Positions 1-9,951 of a stretch of DNA of 64,000 bases are shown here, piece by piece; within the stretch, counting starts at the first letter, position 1; each line of letters opens with the position of its first letter. Made by a program: the position numbers and the translations under genes. The stretch covers positions 1 to 64,000 of the forward strand of contig NZ_JAIMIB010000014.1 in NCBI RefSeq assembly GCF_019966515.1, in the 5' to 3' direction. Below the pieces are notes generated by a model. That model made no database searches. It was not told the DNA's origin and worked only from the letters and a program-made list of their open reading frames with translations. This stretch comes from Roseovarius aestuarii. Its GTDB lineage: Bacteria > Pseudomonadota > Alphaproteobacteria > Rhodobacterales > Rhodobacteraceae.

Positions 1-1503
1 AAGCAGGATGCGGGTCGACCACTTGTCGCTACGTGATGCGAAGATGCCCAGCGGAATACCAATGAACATTGACAGGAACACCGCCGAGATCACCGAATAG
101 AGCGTGATCACCGACCGGTCCCACCAGCCACTGAACGCGACGATGCTGAAAAAGATCGCCGCAAAGATCGCCGGACGCTTGCCGCCCAGCCAGTAGGCAA
201 AGGACACGATGATCAGAATGAAGGCCGGTGTCGGGATGTAGAGCAGGAAGTTGCGGAACGGGATCAACACCCAGACATTGAGCACATAGCGCATCTTTCC
301 GGTAATCCACTGCACCGCATCGATGGCCAGGAACCCCTTGATGATTGCGTCCATCTCCTTGCCCATCGACAGCGATTGGCGGCGGCCAACTTCATTCAGG
401 ATACCAATGAACTGAGCGATAATAAGAAAGCCCAGAAAGCCGACGACAGCGGCCACCAGATACTTGTGCTGCACGAACCAGGATGTGCCACGCTCGTGAT
501 GCTCGGGCAGTTTCGCCACCCAGGCTTTGGAAAACCGGTCCAGCATCACCGCCACCAGCACGATGGTGATGCCAATTTCGAACGAGCGTCCCAGTTTGAA
601 GCTGTTCATCATCGCCAGCAGTTTGCCGCCCAGACCAGGCATGCCGATAAAGGCGGTCAGAACCACCATCGCCAGACACAGCATGATCACCTGGTTGACG
701 CCCACAAGGATCTCGGTCCGGGCCGAGGGGATGTAGACCTTGGTCAACATCTGCCACCGGGTCGAGCCACACATTTTGCCGGCCTCGATGATCTCGGGCG
801 AGACCTTCTTGAGGCCAAGCGCCGTCATCAGCACCATCGGCGGAATGGCGTAGATCGTGGTCGCAATCGCCCCAGCCGTCGGGCCGACCTTGAAAAAGAT
901 CACGGCGGGCAGCAGATAGGTGAAGAACGGGATGGTCTGCAGAATGGCAAGAAACGGTTTGACCGCCCGGTCGAACCAGCCCCATTTCCACGCAGCGATG
1001 CCCATCAGCAGTCCGATAAAGAACGCCAATGGTGCCGCAACCGCGAGGACCGACAGCGTTTGCATGGCAATCTTCCACTGGCCCACCATCGCGGTCCAGA
1101 CGAAGGTACCGCCGCCCAGCAGGGCGAATTTCCAACCTCCCAGATAATAGCCAATCACTGCCGCCACGGCAGCGACGCATGACCACGGCAGCGGGCCGAT
1201 AAAGGGCCAGCGATGCTTGCCTTCGAGCAGATTTGCGGTCAGGCCCAGCATGAAATCCAGCGGCCCTTCGGCAAACCAGCGAGTCAGTACCGTCAGTTTC
1301 AGATCATCAATCAAAAAGCTAAAGAAGGCGTCCAGCCAGTCGGCCAGCGGCGGAATCCAGGATTCCGGCAAACGGACCAGAAAATCGGGCAACACCGGAC
1401 GCGCCAAAATCATCAGCACCGCCACGCCAATCAGGATTTGCAGGAGGCGGGTCTTGCTCAGTCCGCCAGCCGCTTGGTTCGGGTTTGTTGCTAGTTCGGC
1501 CAT
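1..1503 (-). CDS. proW: Glycine betaine/proline-type ABC transporter permease, two-domain (partial at left edge)
   Basis: Inner-membrane permease of an osmolyte (glycine betaine/proline class) ABC importer. The frame opens with ATG at 1503 and stays open for 501 codons to the window edge, so the C-terminus is missing. It starts one base after the stop of the upstream ATPase gene, so the two are translationally linked. The N-terminal part has several hydrophobic segments and a first permease domain with an EAA-type loop (around GKMCGSTRWQMLTKVYIPSA, about residues 242-261). A second, repeated permease domain begins near the edge (IPLGIFASRSDKWSTRILL). A tandem-domain ProW is a known alphaproteobacterial form. 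The exact substrate cannot be read from the sequence. Confidence 0.88.
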   Translation of the reverse strand, partial: MAELATNPNQAAGGLSKTRLLQILIGVAVLMILARPVLPDFLVRLPESWIPPLADWLDAFFSFLIDDLKLTVLTRWFAEGPLDFMLGLTANLLEGKHRWPFIGPLPWSCVAAVAAVIGYYLGGWKFALLGGGTFVWTAMVGQWKIAMQTLSVLAVAAPLAFFIGLLMGIAAWKWGWFDRAVKPFLAILQTIPFFTYLLPAVIFFKVGPTAGAIATTIYAIPPMVLMTALGLKKVSPEIIEAGKMCGSTRWQMLTKVYIPSARTEILVGVNQVIMLCLAMVVLTAFIGMPGLGGKLLAMMNSFKLGRSFEIGITIVLVAVMLDRFSKAWVAKLPEHHERGTSWFVQHKYLVAAVVGFLGFLIIAQFIGILNEVGRRQSLSMGKEMDAIIKGFLAIDAVQWITGKMRYVLNVWVLIPFRNFLLYIPTPAFILIIVSFAYWLGGKRPAIFAAIFFSIVAFSGWWDRSVITLYSVISAVFLSMFIGIPLGIFASRSDKWSTRILL

Positions 1504-1504
1504 C

Positions 1505-2533
1505 TCAGTCTTTCCCCAGCAATACGTCCAGCGCTTCTTGCCGGTTCATCACCCCGATCAGTTCGCCTTTCTTGTTGGCGACAGGCAGTTCTTCGCGCGG
1601 GTCGTTGACCAGTTGGCGGGCCAGTTGCAGGATCGTGTGACCGGCGCGCACGGGGTCACCTTCTGGCGCCGCTCCGTTGACCGGATTGGCCAATACTCGG
1701 GCATGCACCACGCGGGATTTTTCGATCTCCTCGGTGAATTTTCTGACATAGGGCGTCTGCGGGTTCAGCACGATCTGATCGGGCGTGTCGCATTGTTCTA
1801 CCGCGCCGTCTTTCATGATGGCTATGCGGTCCGCCAGACGCAGCGCTTCGTCAAAGTCATGTGTGATAAAGACAATCGTCTTGCCCAGCATCTCTTGCAG
1901 GCGCAGGAATTCATCCTGCATCTCGCGACGAATAAGCGGGTCCAACGCCGAAAACGGCTCATCCAGAAACCAGATATCCGGCTCGATGGCCAGACTGCGC
2001 GCGATACCGACGCGCTGTTGCTGACCACCTGAGAGCTCACGCGGGAAATATTCTTCGCGGCCTTCAAGGCCCACTAGCTTGACCACTTCCAGCGCGCGCT
2101 CACGGCGGTCATGTTTGTCCTGCCCGCGCATTTCCAGCGGAAAGGCCACATTGTCAAGAACGGTGCGGTGCGGCAGCAGGCCGAAGGATTGGAACACCAT
2201 GCCCATCTTGCTGCGGCGCATTTCGATCAGCGCGTTTTCATCCATGTCCATGATGTTTTCGCCATCGACCTCGATGGTGCCGCCGGTGATGTCATGCAGG
2301 CGCGAGAAACAGCGCACCAGGGTCGATTTCCCCGAGCCCGACAGGCCCATGATCACCAGCATTTCGCCGCGGCCGACTTCCACCGAGACATCTTTGACAC
2401 CGGCGATATAACCATCGGCATGGATCTCTTGGAAACTGCGGCCAGCCGGCATGTTCGCAAGATATTGCTTTGGGTTCGGCCCAAATAATTTCCAGACGTT
2501 ACGGCATGAAATGACGGGGGCTTCATCTGACAT
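1505..2533 (-). CDS. proV: Glycine betaine/proline ABC transporter ATP-binding protein
   Basis: Cytoplasmic ATPase that drives the osmolyte importer. It has 342 residues. Visible motifs are Walker A GLSGSGKST (about 63-71), Q-loop FQSFGLLPHRT, signature LSGGQQQRVGIARSLA, and Walker B WFLDEPFSALDP followed by the H-loop FITHDFDEA. The C-terminal extension ends in a CBS-like stretch (ELIGVMNRQEALDVLL), which in ProV/OpuA families senses ionic strength; sensing here is inferred. It lies between the binding-protein gene, about 150 nt upstream, and the permease, one base downstream, giving the order binding protein, ATPase, permease. Confidence 0.92.
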   Translation of the reverse strand: MSDEAPVISCRNVWKLFGPNPKQYLANMPAGRSFQEIHADGYIAGVKDVSVEVGRGEMLVIMGLSGSGKSTLVRCFSRLHDITGGTIEVDGENIMDMDENALIEMRRSKMGMVFQSFGLLPHRTVLDNVAFPLEMRGQDKHDRRERALEVVKLVGLEGREEYFPRELSGGQQQRVGIARSLAIEPDIWFLDEPFSALDPLIRREMQDEFLRLQEMLGKTIVFITHDFDEALRLADRIAIMKDGAVEQCDTPDQIVLNPQTPYVRKFTEEIEKSRVVHARVLANPVNGAAPEGDPVRAGHTILQLARQLVNDPREELPVANKKGELIGVMNRQEALDVLLGKD

Positions 2534-2640
2534 CGAATTTTCTTTCTAGTGGGGCGAATTTTTCAACGGAAATTGCAACTCGGTAAAGAAAGCACGCCCG
2601 GTCAATGAGGCTCGGACGGGCAATCTAAATTTTGACGATG

Positions 2641-2665
2641 GACCTGTCCGTACGTCGGACAGGTC
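2641..2665 (-). other. Intercistronic stem-loop between binding-protein and ATPase genes
   Basis: A perfect 10-bp inverted repeat (GACCTGTCCG and CGGACAGGTC, 5-nt loop) lies in the gap between the binding-protein stop and the ATPase start. On the minus strand it is followed by a short A/T-rich stretch without a real T run. Such hairpins often protect the upstream binding-protein message and cause partial attenuation, which would fit the excess of binding protein usual in ABC operons. The function is inferred. Confidence 0.5.
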
Positions 2666-2685
2666 GCAATCTTCATGGGATAGCC

Positions 2686-3648
<963 letters not shown>

Positions 3649-3737
3649 TTAGCGTTGAAGAGGCGATCGTTCAGTGCGAACGCCGGGTTATAGGAGGTTA
3701 AGTATGAAGCAATTTTTGAAAAAGTGTGAATCAAGAA

Positions 3738-3774
3738 TAGTTTTGCCAAGCCCAACAAAAAATTTGCCAAACTA
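3738..3774. promoter_or_regulatory. Candidate LysR operator: TTTGCCAA direct repeats
   Basis: Two identical octamers TTTGCCAA lie at 3742-3749 and 3763-3770, 21 bp apart (two helical turns). They are framed by an inverted TAGTTT/AAACTA pair. They sit in the 203-bp gap between the divergent osmolyte-transporter operon and the LysR gene. The spacing and position suit a dimeric regulator, but binding is inferred. Confidence 0.4.
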
Positions 3775-3839
3775 TCGAGGCCTGATTAACTGTTAGGGCT
3801 TGATTTCGAGCCAGCAATACCCACCGAGGTCCGAAAAAG

Positions 3840-4775
3840 ATGTTGAAAGATCGCTCAATCCTGCCCCGTTTAGATCATTTGGTCACCTTTCAGGTAGCCG
3901 CGGAACTCGAAAGCTTTGCCGCCACCGCGAAGGAGATGAACGTTACAGAACCGGCCATAAGCCGAAAGATGCAACTTTTGGAACAGCATTATGATTGTGC
4001 GCTGTTCGTACGCGGACACCGCTCGGTCAAATTGACCGAACATGGGCGGAAATTACTCAATGGAATCAATCCAGCATTGCGCAGGATCGCGCAAGTTTCT
4101 CAGGAAATGTTGATCGATCTTCAACTATCCACGGTGCGCATGTCCGCCACCAATTCGGCGGCATCGCTGTGGCTCATGCCCCGCCTGCGCAAGTTTCGTC
4201 AGTCCAATCGCAACATTGCCATCAGCCTAGTGTCGTCGGATATCGATTCGGAATGCCTCGCGGCCGACATCGACCTGGCAATCCTGCGCGGCGACAGCAA
4301 GAACGAATGGCCCGGCTTCCACGTGGACCTGCTTTTCGGCGAAACCGTCTTTCCGGTCTGTGCGCCCTCATATCTGTCCAACAATCCCACACTGAGCGAG
4401 CTGACCTCGTTGCCTGATCACGCGCTGATCGACGTCGACAACGTCCATGCCGAATGGCTGAACTGGAAAAGCTGGATGGCGCACCTGGGATTTGATCCCG
4501 ATCAGGTCGCGCCCTCGACCTATGTCAACACCTACCCCCTGGGCATCCAGGCGGCGGTTGACGGGCTGGGCGTGGCCCTCGGGTGGGGGCATCTGGTGGA
4601 CCGGCACCTTCAGTCGGGCACATTGGTCCGGCCCCTGGAGTCGGTGCAGGTGCGCACCAACTCGGGCTATTACCTCTTGCGCCGCGAAGGCATCAACAGC
4701 ACGCCCGAACACGACGTTGTTGCCAATTGGCTGCTGCAGGAAAGCGCGGCGCGAAAGCGCTACAAGGTTGATTAG
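3840..4775 (+). CDS. LysR-family transcriptional regulator (GcvA-like)
   Basis: DNA-binding regulator of 311 residues. The N-terminal winged helix-turn-helix covers about residues 8-68 (FAATAKEMNVTEPAISRKMQ, then LEQHYDCALFVRG), followed by a LysR substrate-binding domain. The HTH core and the RHLQSGTLVRPL-like tail resemble the GcvA subgroup. It is divergent from the osmolyte ABC operon, with 203 bp between the start codons, so it probably controls that operon. The effector is unknown. Confidence 0.85.
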   Translation: MLKDRSILPRLDHLVTFQVAAELESFAATAKEMNVTEPAISRKMQLLEQHYDCALFVRGHRSVKLTEHGRKLLNGINPALRRIAQVSQEMLIDLQLSTVRMSATNSAASLWLMPRLRKFRQSNRNIAISLVSSDIDSECLAADIDLAILRGDSKNEWPGFHVDLLFGETVFPVCAPSYLSNNPTLSELTSLPDHALIDVDNVHAEWLNWKSWMAHLGFDPDQVAPSTYVNTYPLGIQAAVDGLGVALGWGHLVDRHLQSGTLVRPLESVQVRTNSGYYLLRREGINSTPEHDVVANWLLQESAARKRYKVD

Positions 4776-5178
4776 CATTTATTGTTGATTTGATCGAAGT
4801 TGGTTTACGTGTTTAATTGCTGCTGAGCCTATTTGGCACACGGAGATTCCAAGTAGTTTAGTGTCTATTTCCTCGACCGGAAGAACACTGTGATTGCGGA
4901 TGGAGAGCAGGAATAAGGCAATGTGTATCATGCTCCGGCTTATCCGCGGATAAGTTGCGAGTAGCACTTTCGAACTAAATGGCAGATTTTATTCCAATAC
5001 CTCTAACGCTCAATAATTCTGATGCAAGTAATCAATCTAAAGTCTGATTTGGGGAAATTGCTCCGAAACACTAATTTGGATGTCGAACGGCAGGGTTGAA
5101 CCGCTCCTTCAGTCGGCGATGTTCGCAAAGCACGCTTTGCGAACATTCGAACTGGATGCAGCATTTGACAGTTAGGGC
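4776..5178. other. Intergenic region without a recognisable gene
   Basis: About 400 bp between the LysR stop and the end of the convergent DMT permease gene. Short open frames here have no family features. The left half is A/T-richer than its surroundings. The only clear structure is the palindrome at 5119-5146. Confidence 0.6.
5119..5146. repeat. Perfect 13-bp-arm palindrome
   Basis: ATGTTCGCAAAGC and its exact complement GCTTTGCGAACAT are separated by only two bases (AC). There is no T run on either side, so it is not a standard terminator. It lies 33 bp past the stop of the minus-strand DMT permease. It could be a dispersed palindromic repeat, an mRNA 3'-end stabiliser or a protein-binding site. 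Confidence 0.6.
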
Positions 5179-6051
5179 TCAAACCGGCCGCTCTCGTCGT
5201 TTGCGCCTCAACACCACCAGGTTCGATACAAAAAGCGCACCGATTACCACTGCGCCGCCTATCAACGCCCAAAAGCCGGGGTCTTCGCCGATCACCATCC
5301 AGACCAGGATCGGTGCCAATACCGATTCCAGCAGGATCAGCAGTGAAACCTCCGCTGAACTGATGTAGCGCGGCCCCAATGTCAGGAAACAGGTTGCCAC
5401 GGCGATGAAAGCACCGTGCCCGGCAAACAGCTCCCACTGGCCCGGGAACACTGCCAACGGCGCCGTGAAAGGCCACATCATCAGGGCCGAGCCGATATAG
5501 GCCATGGGGATCGCCGGGATCATCGAAATAGCCTTGACCTTCCGCACCGCTGTCAGCGCGCCGGAATAAGCAATCGTGACGTAAAGCGCCCAGATATCCC
5601 CCTTCCACGACGCAATCTCGGATTCTTCCGACCCGTAGGCAATGATCCCAAGCCCGACCAGAACAACTGCCATCGTCAGCACCATCCTGAGCCGTATGGG
5701 CTCGCCCAGAAAAATCCGGCTGAATGTGGCGGAAAAGACCGGCATCGATGCGAAAATGAACACCACGTTTGCGACGCTGGTCTGGGTGACCGCAAGTACG
5801 AAACCCGGCGCGGTTGAGCCGATCAGGAACATGTAGATGAAAGCGGGCCAGCCGCAGCGCAGTACGGCACCCATCCCGCGGGTGCCTTGCACCACCAGCA
5901 GGCCAAGCAAGATCATCATCCCGGAACTCATGCCGCGCCAGAATGCCACCTCCAGCGGGTCTGCCACGATCAGTCGTACAAAGAGTGAATCCGGAACCAC
6001 GAACAACACACCCAGCGTCGTGATCAGCAATCCCTTGAGATGGTCATTCAT
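5179..6051 (-). CDS. EamA/DMT-family permease
   Basis: Integral membrane protein of 290 residues with the ten-segment, two-repeat plan of the drug/metabolite transporter superfamily. The first half has YMFLIGSTAPGFVLAVTQTS and SMPVFSATFSRIFLGEPI, a typical EamA repeat end. The second half repeats it with LLILLESVLAPILVWMVIGE. It ends with a basic tail (RRKRRERPV). It probably exports a metabolite, but no substrate can be named. It stands alone, followed on the same strand by the DUF2585 gene upstream. Confidence 0.85.
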   Translation of the reverse strand: MNDHLKGLLITTLGVLFVVPDSLFVRLIVADPLEVAFWRGMSSGMMILLGLLVVQGTRGMGAVLRCGWPAFIYMFLIGSTAPGFVLAVTQTSVANVVFIFASMPVFSATFSRIFLGEPIRLRMVLTMAVVLVGLGIIAYGSEESEIASWKGDIWALYVTIAYSGALTAVRKVKAISMIPAIPMAYIGSALMMWPFTAPLAVFPGQWELFAGHGAFIAVATCFLTLGPRYISSAEVSLLILLESVLAPILVWMVIGEDPGFWALIGGAVVIGALFVSNLVVLRRKRRERPV

Positions 6052-6094
6052 GGCGCAAATCTGTGCGGGTTCCGTGATCGAAAGTAAAGCGCGA

Positions 6095-6655
6095 TTACAT
6101 CGCCGCCTGCCAGTCGCGGATCGCCTCCAGCGGCCACAAAAGCATGATCACGTTCAGTGCCAGTCCATCGCGGATGATCGCCATCGTCAGCAGCTCGAAC
6201 CCGATCACGATCGCGAAGCTCACCCAAACCGGCAGCATCCGCGCCAGCCAGAACCCCACCAGCATGGCCACAATGTCCGAAAAGGAATTAAGCACGCTAT
6301 CGCCATAGTAATCGAGCGAGATAGTGACCTCGCGGTAGCGCTCGATCACCGCATTGGTGTTTTCGGCAATTTCCCAGGCGCATTCGACAAGCGTAGCGAT
6401 GACAAGCCGCCACCCCACCGGCAGGCGCCGCGCAACCAGCCAAAGCGCGGCATAAAAGATGAAACCGTGCAGCAGGTGACTGGGCGTATACCAGTCGAAT
6501 AGCTGTTGCGATCCTTCGCTGGTGCCCACCGTGCCCCAAAGGTCCACATACCCGCAGGCGCACCACGGCACCCGACCCATCCAGAGCAGAATGGCGCAAG
6601 TCGCCAGAACCAGCACAGAGGTCAGCAGATAGGGCCGGAACGTCGCGTCACTCAT
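6095..6655 (-). CDS. UPF0314/DUF2585 membrane protein
   Basis: Conserved alphaproteobacterial inner-membrane protein of 186 residues and unknown function. Features seen are an N-terminal hydrophobic segment (LTSVLVLATCAILLWMGRV), the conserved stretch WYTPSHLLHGFIFY, the acidic-aromatic motif ECAWEIAENTNAVIERYRE, and DYYGDSVLNSFSDI, with further membrane segments towards the C-terminus. These match the DUF2585 family as I know it. It lies 43 bp from the DMT permease on the same strand and just downstream of ileS. Confidence 0.8.
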   Translation of the reverse strand: MSDATFRPYLLTSVLVLATCAILLWMGRVPWCACGYVDLWGTVGTSEGSQQLFDWYTPSHLLHGFIFYAALWLVARRLPVGWRLVIATLVECAWEIAENTNAVIERYREVTISLDYYGDSVLNSFSDIVAMLVGFWLARMLPVWVSFAIVIGFELLTMAIIRDGLALNVIMLLWPLEAIRDWQAAM

Positions 6656-6711
6656 AAGTATCTCCTAGCCGCACAATTCTGCTGTTCGAAGGCTTGCGCC
6701 TCTGCCAACGC

Positions 6712-9700
6712 CTACCCCAATGCCTCGCTGCAGCGGTAGCAGGTGGCCGGATGCGCATGAGTGCCGACATCCGGCAGGATTTTCCAGCAGCGCTGGCATT
6801 TCTCACCATCGGCTTTCTCGAATACCACCGTGACGCCGTCGACTTCAGGCAGACGGAACGCCTCGGCCGGGCTGGGGTGATCGGTCAGTGATATGTCTGA
6901 CGTGATGCAGATATCCTCGAAATTCACCGATTTCAGCACCGTCAGCATCTCGGGATCGCGGACATGCACCACCGGGGCCGCCTCCAGCGAGGCACCGATC
7001 ACCTTGTCGGTGCGCTGCACCTCAAGCGCTGCGGTGACCGCCCGCCGCGCCTGCCGCACATGCGCCCATTTCGCCGCCAATGGCTCGTCCAGCCAATCGG
7101 CAGGCGTCGCCGGCATATCGGTCAGATGCACCGAGCTTTCGTCGCCGGGGAACCGTTCCAGCCAGACCTCTTCCATGGTGAAGACCAGCACGGGCGCCAG
7201 CCAGGTGGTGAGCCGGTGGAAAAGTAGGTCCAGCACCGTGCGCGCAGCGCGCCTGCGAGGCGTGTCGCCATCGCAATAAAGCACGTCTTTGCGGATGTCG
7301 AAATAGAATGCCGATAGCTCGACCGTGGCGAAGTTGAAAAGCGCCTGGAACACGCCCTGGAAATCATAGGCGGCATAGCCGGTGCGCACCCGGTGATCCA
7401 GCTCGGCCAGGCGGTGCAGCACCCAGCGCTCCAGCTCGGGCATGTCGGCAGGCTCCACCCGGTCGCTTTCGTTGAAATGCGCCAGCGCACCCAGCATGAA
7501 GCGCATGGTGTTGCGCAGCCGCCGGTAGCTGTCGGCGGTGCCCTTCAGAATCTCCGGCCCGATCCGCTGATCACCCGTATAATCGACCTGCGACACCCAG
7601 AGCCGCAGGATATCAGCACCGTATTGTTTGACCACCTCGTCAGGAACGATGGTGTTGCCCAGCGATTTGGACATCTTGTTGCCTTTGGCATCGAGCGTGA
7701 ACCCGTGGGTCAGCACCCCGCGATAGGGCGCAAAGCCCTGCGTGCCGCAGCTTTGCAGCATCGAGGAATGGAACCAGCCGCGATGCTGGTCGGTGCCTTC
7801 CAGATAAAGATCCGCCAGACCGTCCTCGGAGCCATCCTCGCGGTCGCGCAACACGAACGCATGGGTCGAGCCGCTATCGAACCACACATCGAGGATGTCA
7901 TCGACCTTGACCCATTCCGACGGGTCGTAATCATTGCCGAGGAAGCGTTCCTTGGCGCCCTCCTTGTACCAGGCATCGGCGCCTTCGGCCTCAAACGCCT
8001 CAAGGATGCGGGCGTTGACCGCCTCGTCGCGCAGCAGGAAACTCTCGTCAGTGGGCAGCGCGCCCTTGCGCACAAAACATGTCAGCGGCACGCCCCAGGC
8101 GCGCTGACGGCTGAGCACCCAGTCGGGCCGCGCTACCATCATCGAGTGGAGCCGGTTACGGCCGGTCTTGGGGGTCCAGTTCACATTGTCGATCTCGGTC
8201 AGGGCGCGTTCACGGATGGTGGTGCCGTGGGTGTCCTGCCCGTCGCCGACCGGCTTGTCGATGGCGGCGAACCATTGCGGCGTGTTGCGGTAGATTACCG
8301 GTGCCTTGGACCGCCATGAATGCGGATAGCTGTGCTTGATCTTGCCGCGCGCCAGAAGGCCGCCCACCTCGACCAGCTTGTCGATCACGGATTTATTGGC
8401 ATCGCCCTCACCGCCCTTGCGGTTGAGGATGTAGGTGCCGCCAAAAAACGGCAGATCCGGGCGGAAAGAGCCGTCATCCAGCACGTTATAGGTGATGACC
8501 TGCCCCAGCATGCCCAGATCGCGGTAAAGCTCGTATTCCTCCATCCCGTGGCTGGGCGCGCAATGCACGAAACCGGTGCCTTCCTCGTCGGTCACGAAAT
8601 CGGCGGCACGGAAATCACGCAGATCGTCCCATTCGCCGTTGGACCCTTCGGCCCCAGCCAGCGGGTGCTGCAACGAAAGGGCCGAAAGCTCCTCGGCGCT
8701 GACGTCACGGACACGTTTCCAGTGATCTTCGCTCAGCCGGGCACGGCCCAGCACATCGCCCGCCAGCTTGTCGGCGAGGATGAACCGGTCACCGGGCGCG
8801 GCCCAGCATTCCTCGGGCGTGCCCGTGACTTCGTAAAGCCCGTAGGAGAAGTTTTCGCCATAAACCACGGCCTTGTTCGACGGGATAGTCCAGGGTGTCG
8901 TGGTCCAGATGACGACATGGGCACCCTGCAAATCTTCCATGTTCCGCAGAGTGCGTTCTACTTCTTGTTCTTGTTTCTGAGTGCTGACAACCAAACCGCC
9001 TTCATGGCCGACTAGGGCATCTTGAAAACCAGCAACCCGGAACTTCACCCAAATGGTAAAACTGTCCTTGTCGTGATATTCGACCTCGGCCTCGGCCAGG
9101 GCGGTTTTCTCGATCGGCGACCACATGACAGGCTTGGAGCCCTGGTAGAGCGTGCCGTTCATCAGGAATTTCTGGAACTCCTCGGCGATGATGCGCTCGG
9201 CGCGGAAATCCATCGTCAGATACGGCTTGGACCACTTGCCGGTCACGCCAAGGCGCTTGAATTCGTCGCGCTGGATATCGATCCAGCCTTCGGCGAATTT
9301 GCGGCATTCCTGGCGGAAGTCGACGATATCGACCTCGTCCTTGTTACGGCCCTTCTTGCGGTACTGTTCCTCGATCTTCCATTCTATGGGCAGACCGTGG
9401 CAATCCCAGCCGGGGATATAGCGCGCGTCGCGGCCCATCATCTGCTGCGAACGCACCACCATGTCCTTGAGGATCTTGTTCAGCGCGTGACCGATATGCA
9501 GGTGGCCGTTGGCGTAAGGAGGGCCGTCATGCAGAGTAAACGGCTCGCGGTCCCCAGCCTCGGCCGCCTTGTCACGCAGGCGGGTATAGATGCGCAGCTT
9601 GTTCCAGCGTTCCAGCCATTCGGGCTCGCGCTTGGGCAAGCCCGCGCGCATTGGAAAATCCGTCTGGGGCAGGTTCAGAGTGTCTTTGTAGTCTGGGGTA

Positions 9701-9723
9701 TTATCTGTGGTCTCGGCGCACAT
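6712..9723 (-). CDS. ileS: Isoleucyl-tRNA synthetase
   Basis: Class I aminoacyl-tRNA synthetase that charges tRNA-Ile in the cytoplasm. It has 1003 residues. The HIGH signature is at residues 76-79 within PPYANGHLHIGHALNKIL, and KMSKS is at 683-687 (GNKMSKSLGNTI). The central region carries the CP1 editing domain (WTTTPWTIPSNKAV). The C-terminus has the zinc-binding cysteines CQRCW and CYRC. It is longer than the E. coli enzyme (about 940), as is usual in Rhodobacterales. It appears monocistronic, divergent from the PNPOx-like gene, with a 228-bp gap. Confidence 0.97.
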   Translation of the reverse strand: MCAETTDNTPDYKDTLNLPQTDFPMRAGLPKREPEWLERWNKLRIYTRLRDKAAEAGDREPFTLHDGPPYANGHLHIGHALNKILKDMVVRSQQMMGRDARYIPGWDCHGLPIEWKIEEQYRKKGRNKDEVDIVDFRQECRKFAEGWIDIQRDEFKRLGVTGKWSKPYLTMDFRAERIIAEEFQKFLMNGTLYQGSKPVMWSPIEKTALAEAEVEYHDKDSFTIWVKFRVAGFQDALVGHEGGLVVSTQKQEQEVERTLRNMEDLQGAHVVIWTTTPWTIPSNKAVVYGENFSYGLYEVTGTPEECWAAPGDRFILADKLAGDVLGRARLSEDHWKRVRDVSAEELSALSLQHPLAGAEGSNGEWDDLRDFRAADFVTDEEGTGFVHCAPSHGMEEYELYRDLGMLGQVITYNVLDDGSFRPDLPFFGGTYILNRKGGEGDANKSVIDKLVEVGGLLARGKIKHSYPHSWRSKAPVIYRNTPQWFAAIDKPVGDGQDTHGTTIRERALTEIDNVNWTPKTGRNRLHSMMVARPDWVLSRQRAWGVPLTCFVRKGALPTDESFLLRDEAVNARILEAFEAEGADAWYKEGAKERFLGNDYDPSEWVKVDDILDVWFDSGSTHAFVLRDREDGSEDGLADLYLEGTDQHRGWFHSSMLQSCGTQGFAPYRGVLTHGFTLDAKGNKMSKSLGNTIVPDEVVKQYGADILRLWVSQVDYTGDQRIGPEILKGTADSYRRLRNTMRFMLGALAHFNESDRVEPADMPELERWVLHRLAELDHRVRTGYAAYDFQGVFQALFNFATVELSAFYFDIRKDVLYCDGDTPRRRAARTVLDLLFHRLTTWLAPVLVFTMEEVWLERFPGDESSVHLTDMPATPADWLDEPLAAKWAHVRQARRAVTAALEVQRTDKVIGASLEAAPVVHVRDPEMLTVLKSVNFEDICITSDISLTDHPSPAEAFRLPEVDGVTVVFEKADGEKCQRCWKILPDVGTHAHPATCYRCSEALG

Positions 9724-9951
9724 TTGTGGCGTCCTTCATATGCGAATATCGTCAGGAGTTCAGGGGGCGGCGCGCTGGTTCATACGCCTTGTCCCGGCGG
9801 CTCGATCTGCTCAGAGCGCCGGGCATATAATTCGAATAATGATCGCCAGTATCCGTGTCATCGCCCGACTTATAGGCAGCGACGCGGACGGGCACAAGAT
9901 CAATGGCCCGCAACTATGATAGACTGCCCCGAGCAGTGCGAGAGGACAGCC

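Noticed and set aside
376..1182. 268-codon plus-strand frame and a 264-codon minus-strand frame over the permease
   Set aside because: The true permease frame runs from 1503 to the window edge with clear permease motifs; both others give low-complexity His/Gln/Arg-rich sequence.
5138..5152. LexA (SOS) box GAAC-N7-GAAC near the palindrome
   Set aside because: The spacing seen is GAAC-N4-GAAC, which does not fit the alphaproteobacterial LexA box.
7393..9015. Two long plus-strand frames antisense to ileS
   Set aside because: They lie inside the verified ileS gene, have no family features and no ribosome-binding sites; shadow frames of a GC-rich gene.
9022..9951. Extended N-terminus of the PNPOx-like protein
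   Set aside because: The in-frame extension overlaps ileS antisense; the family start and ribosome-binding site are at 9952.
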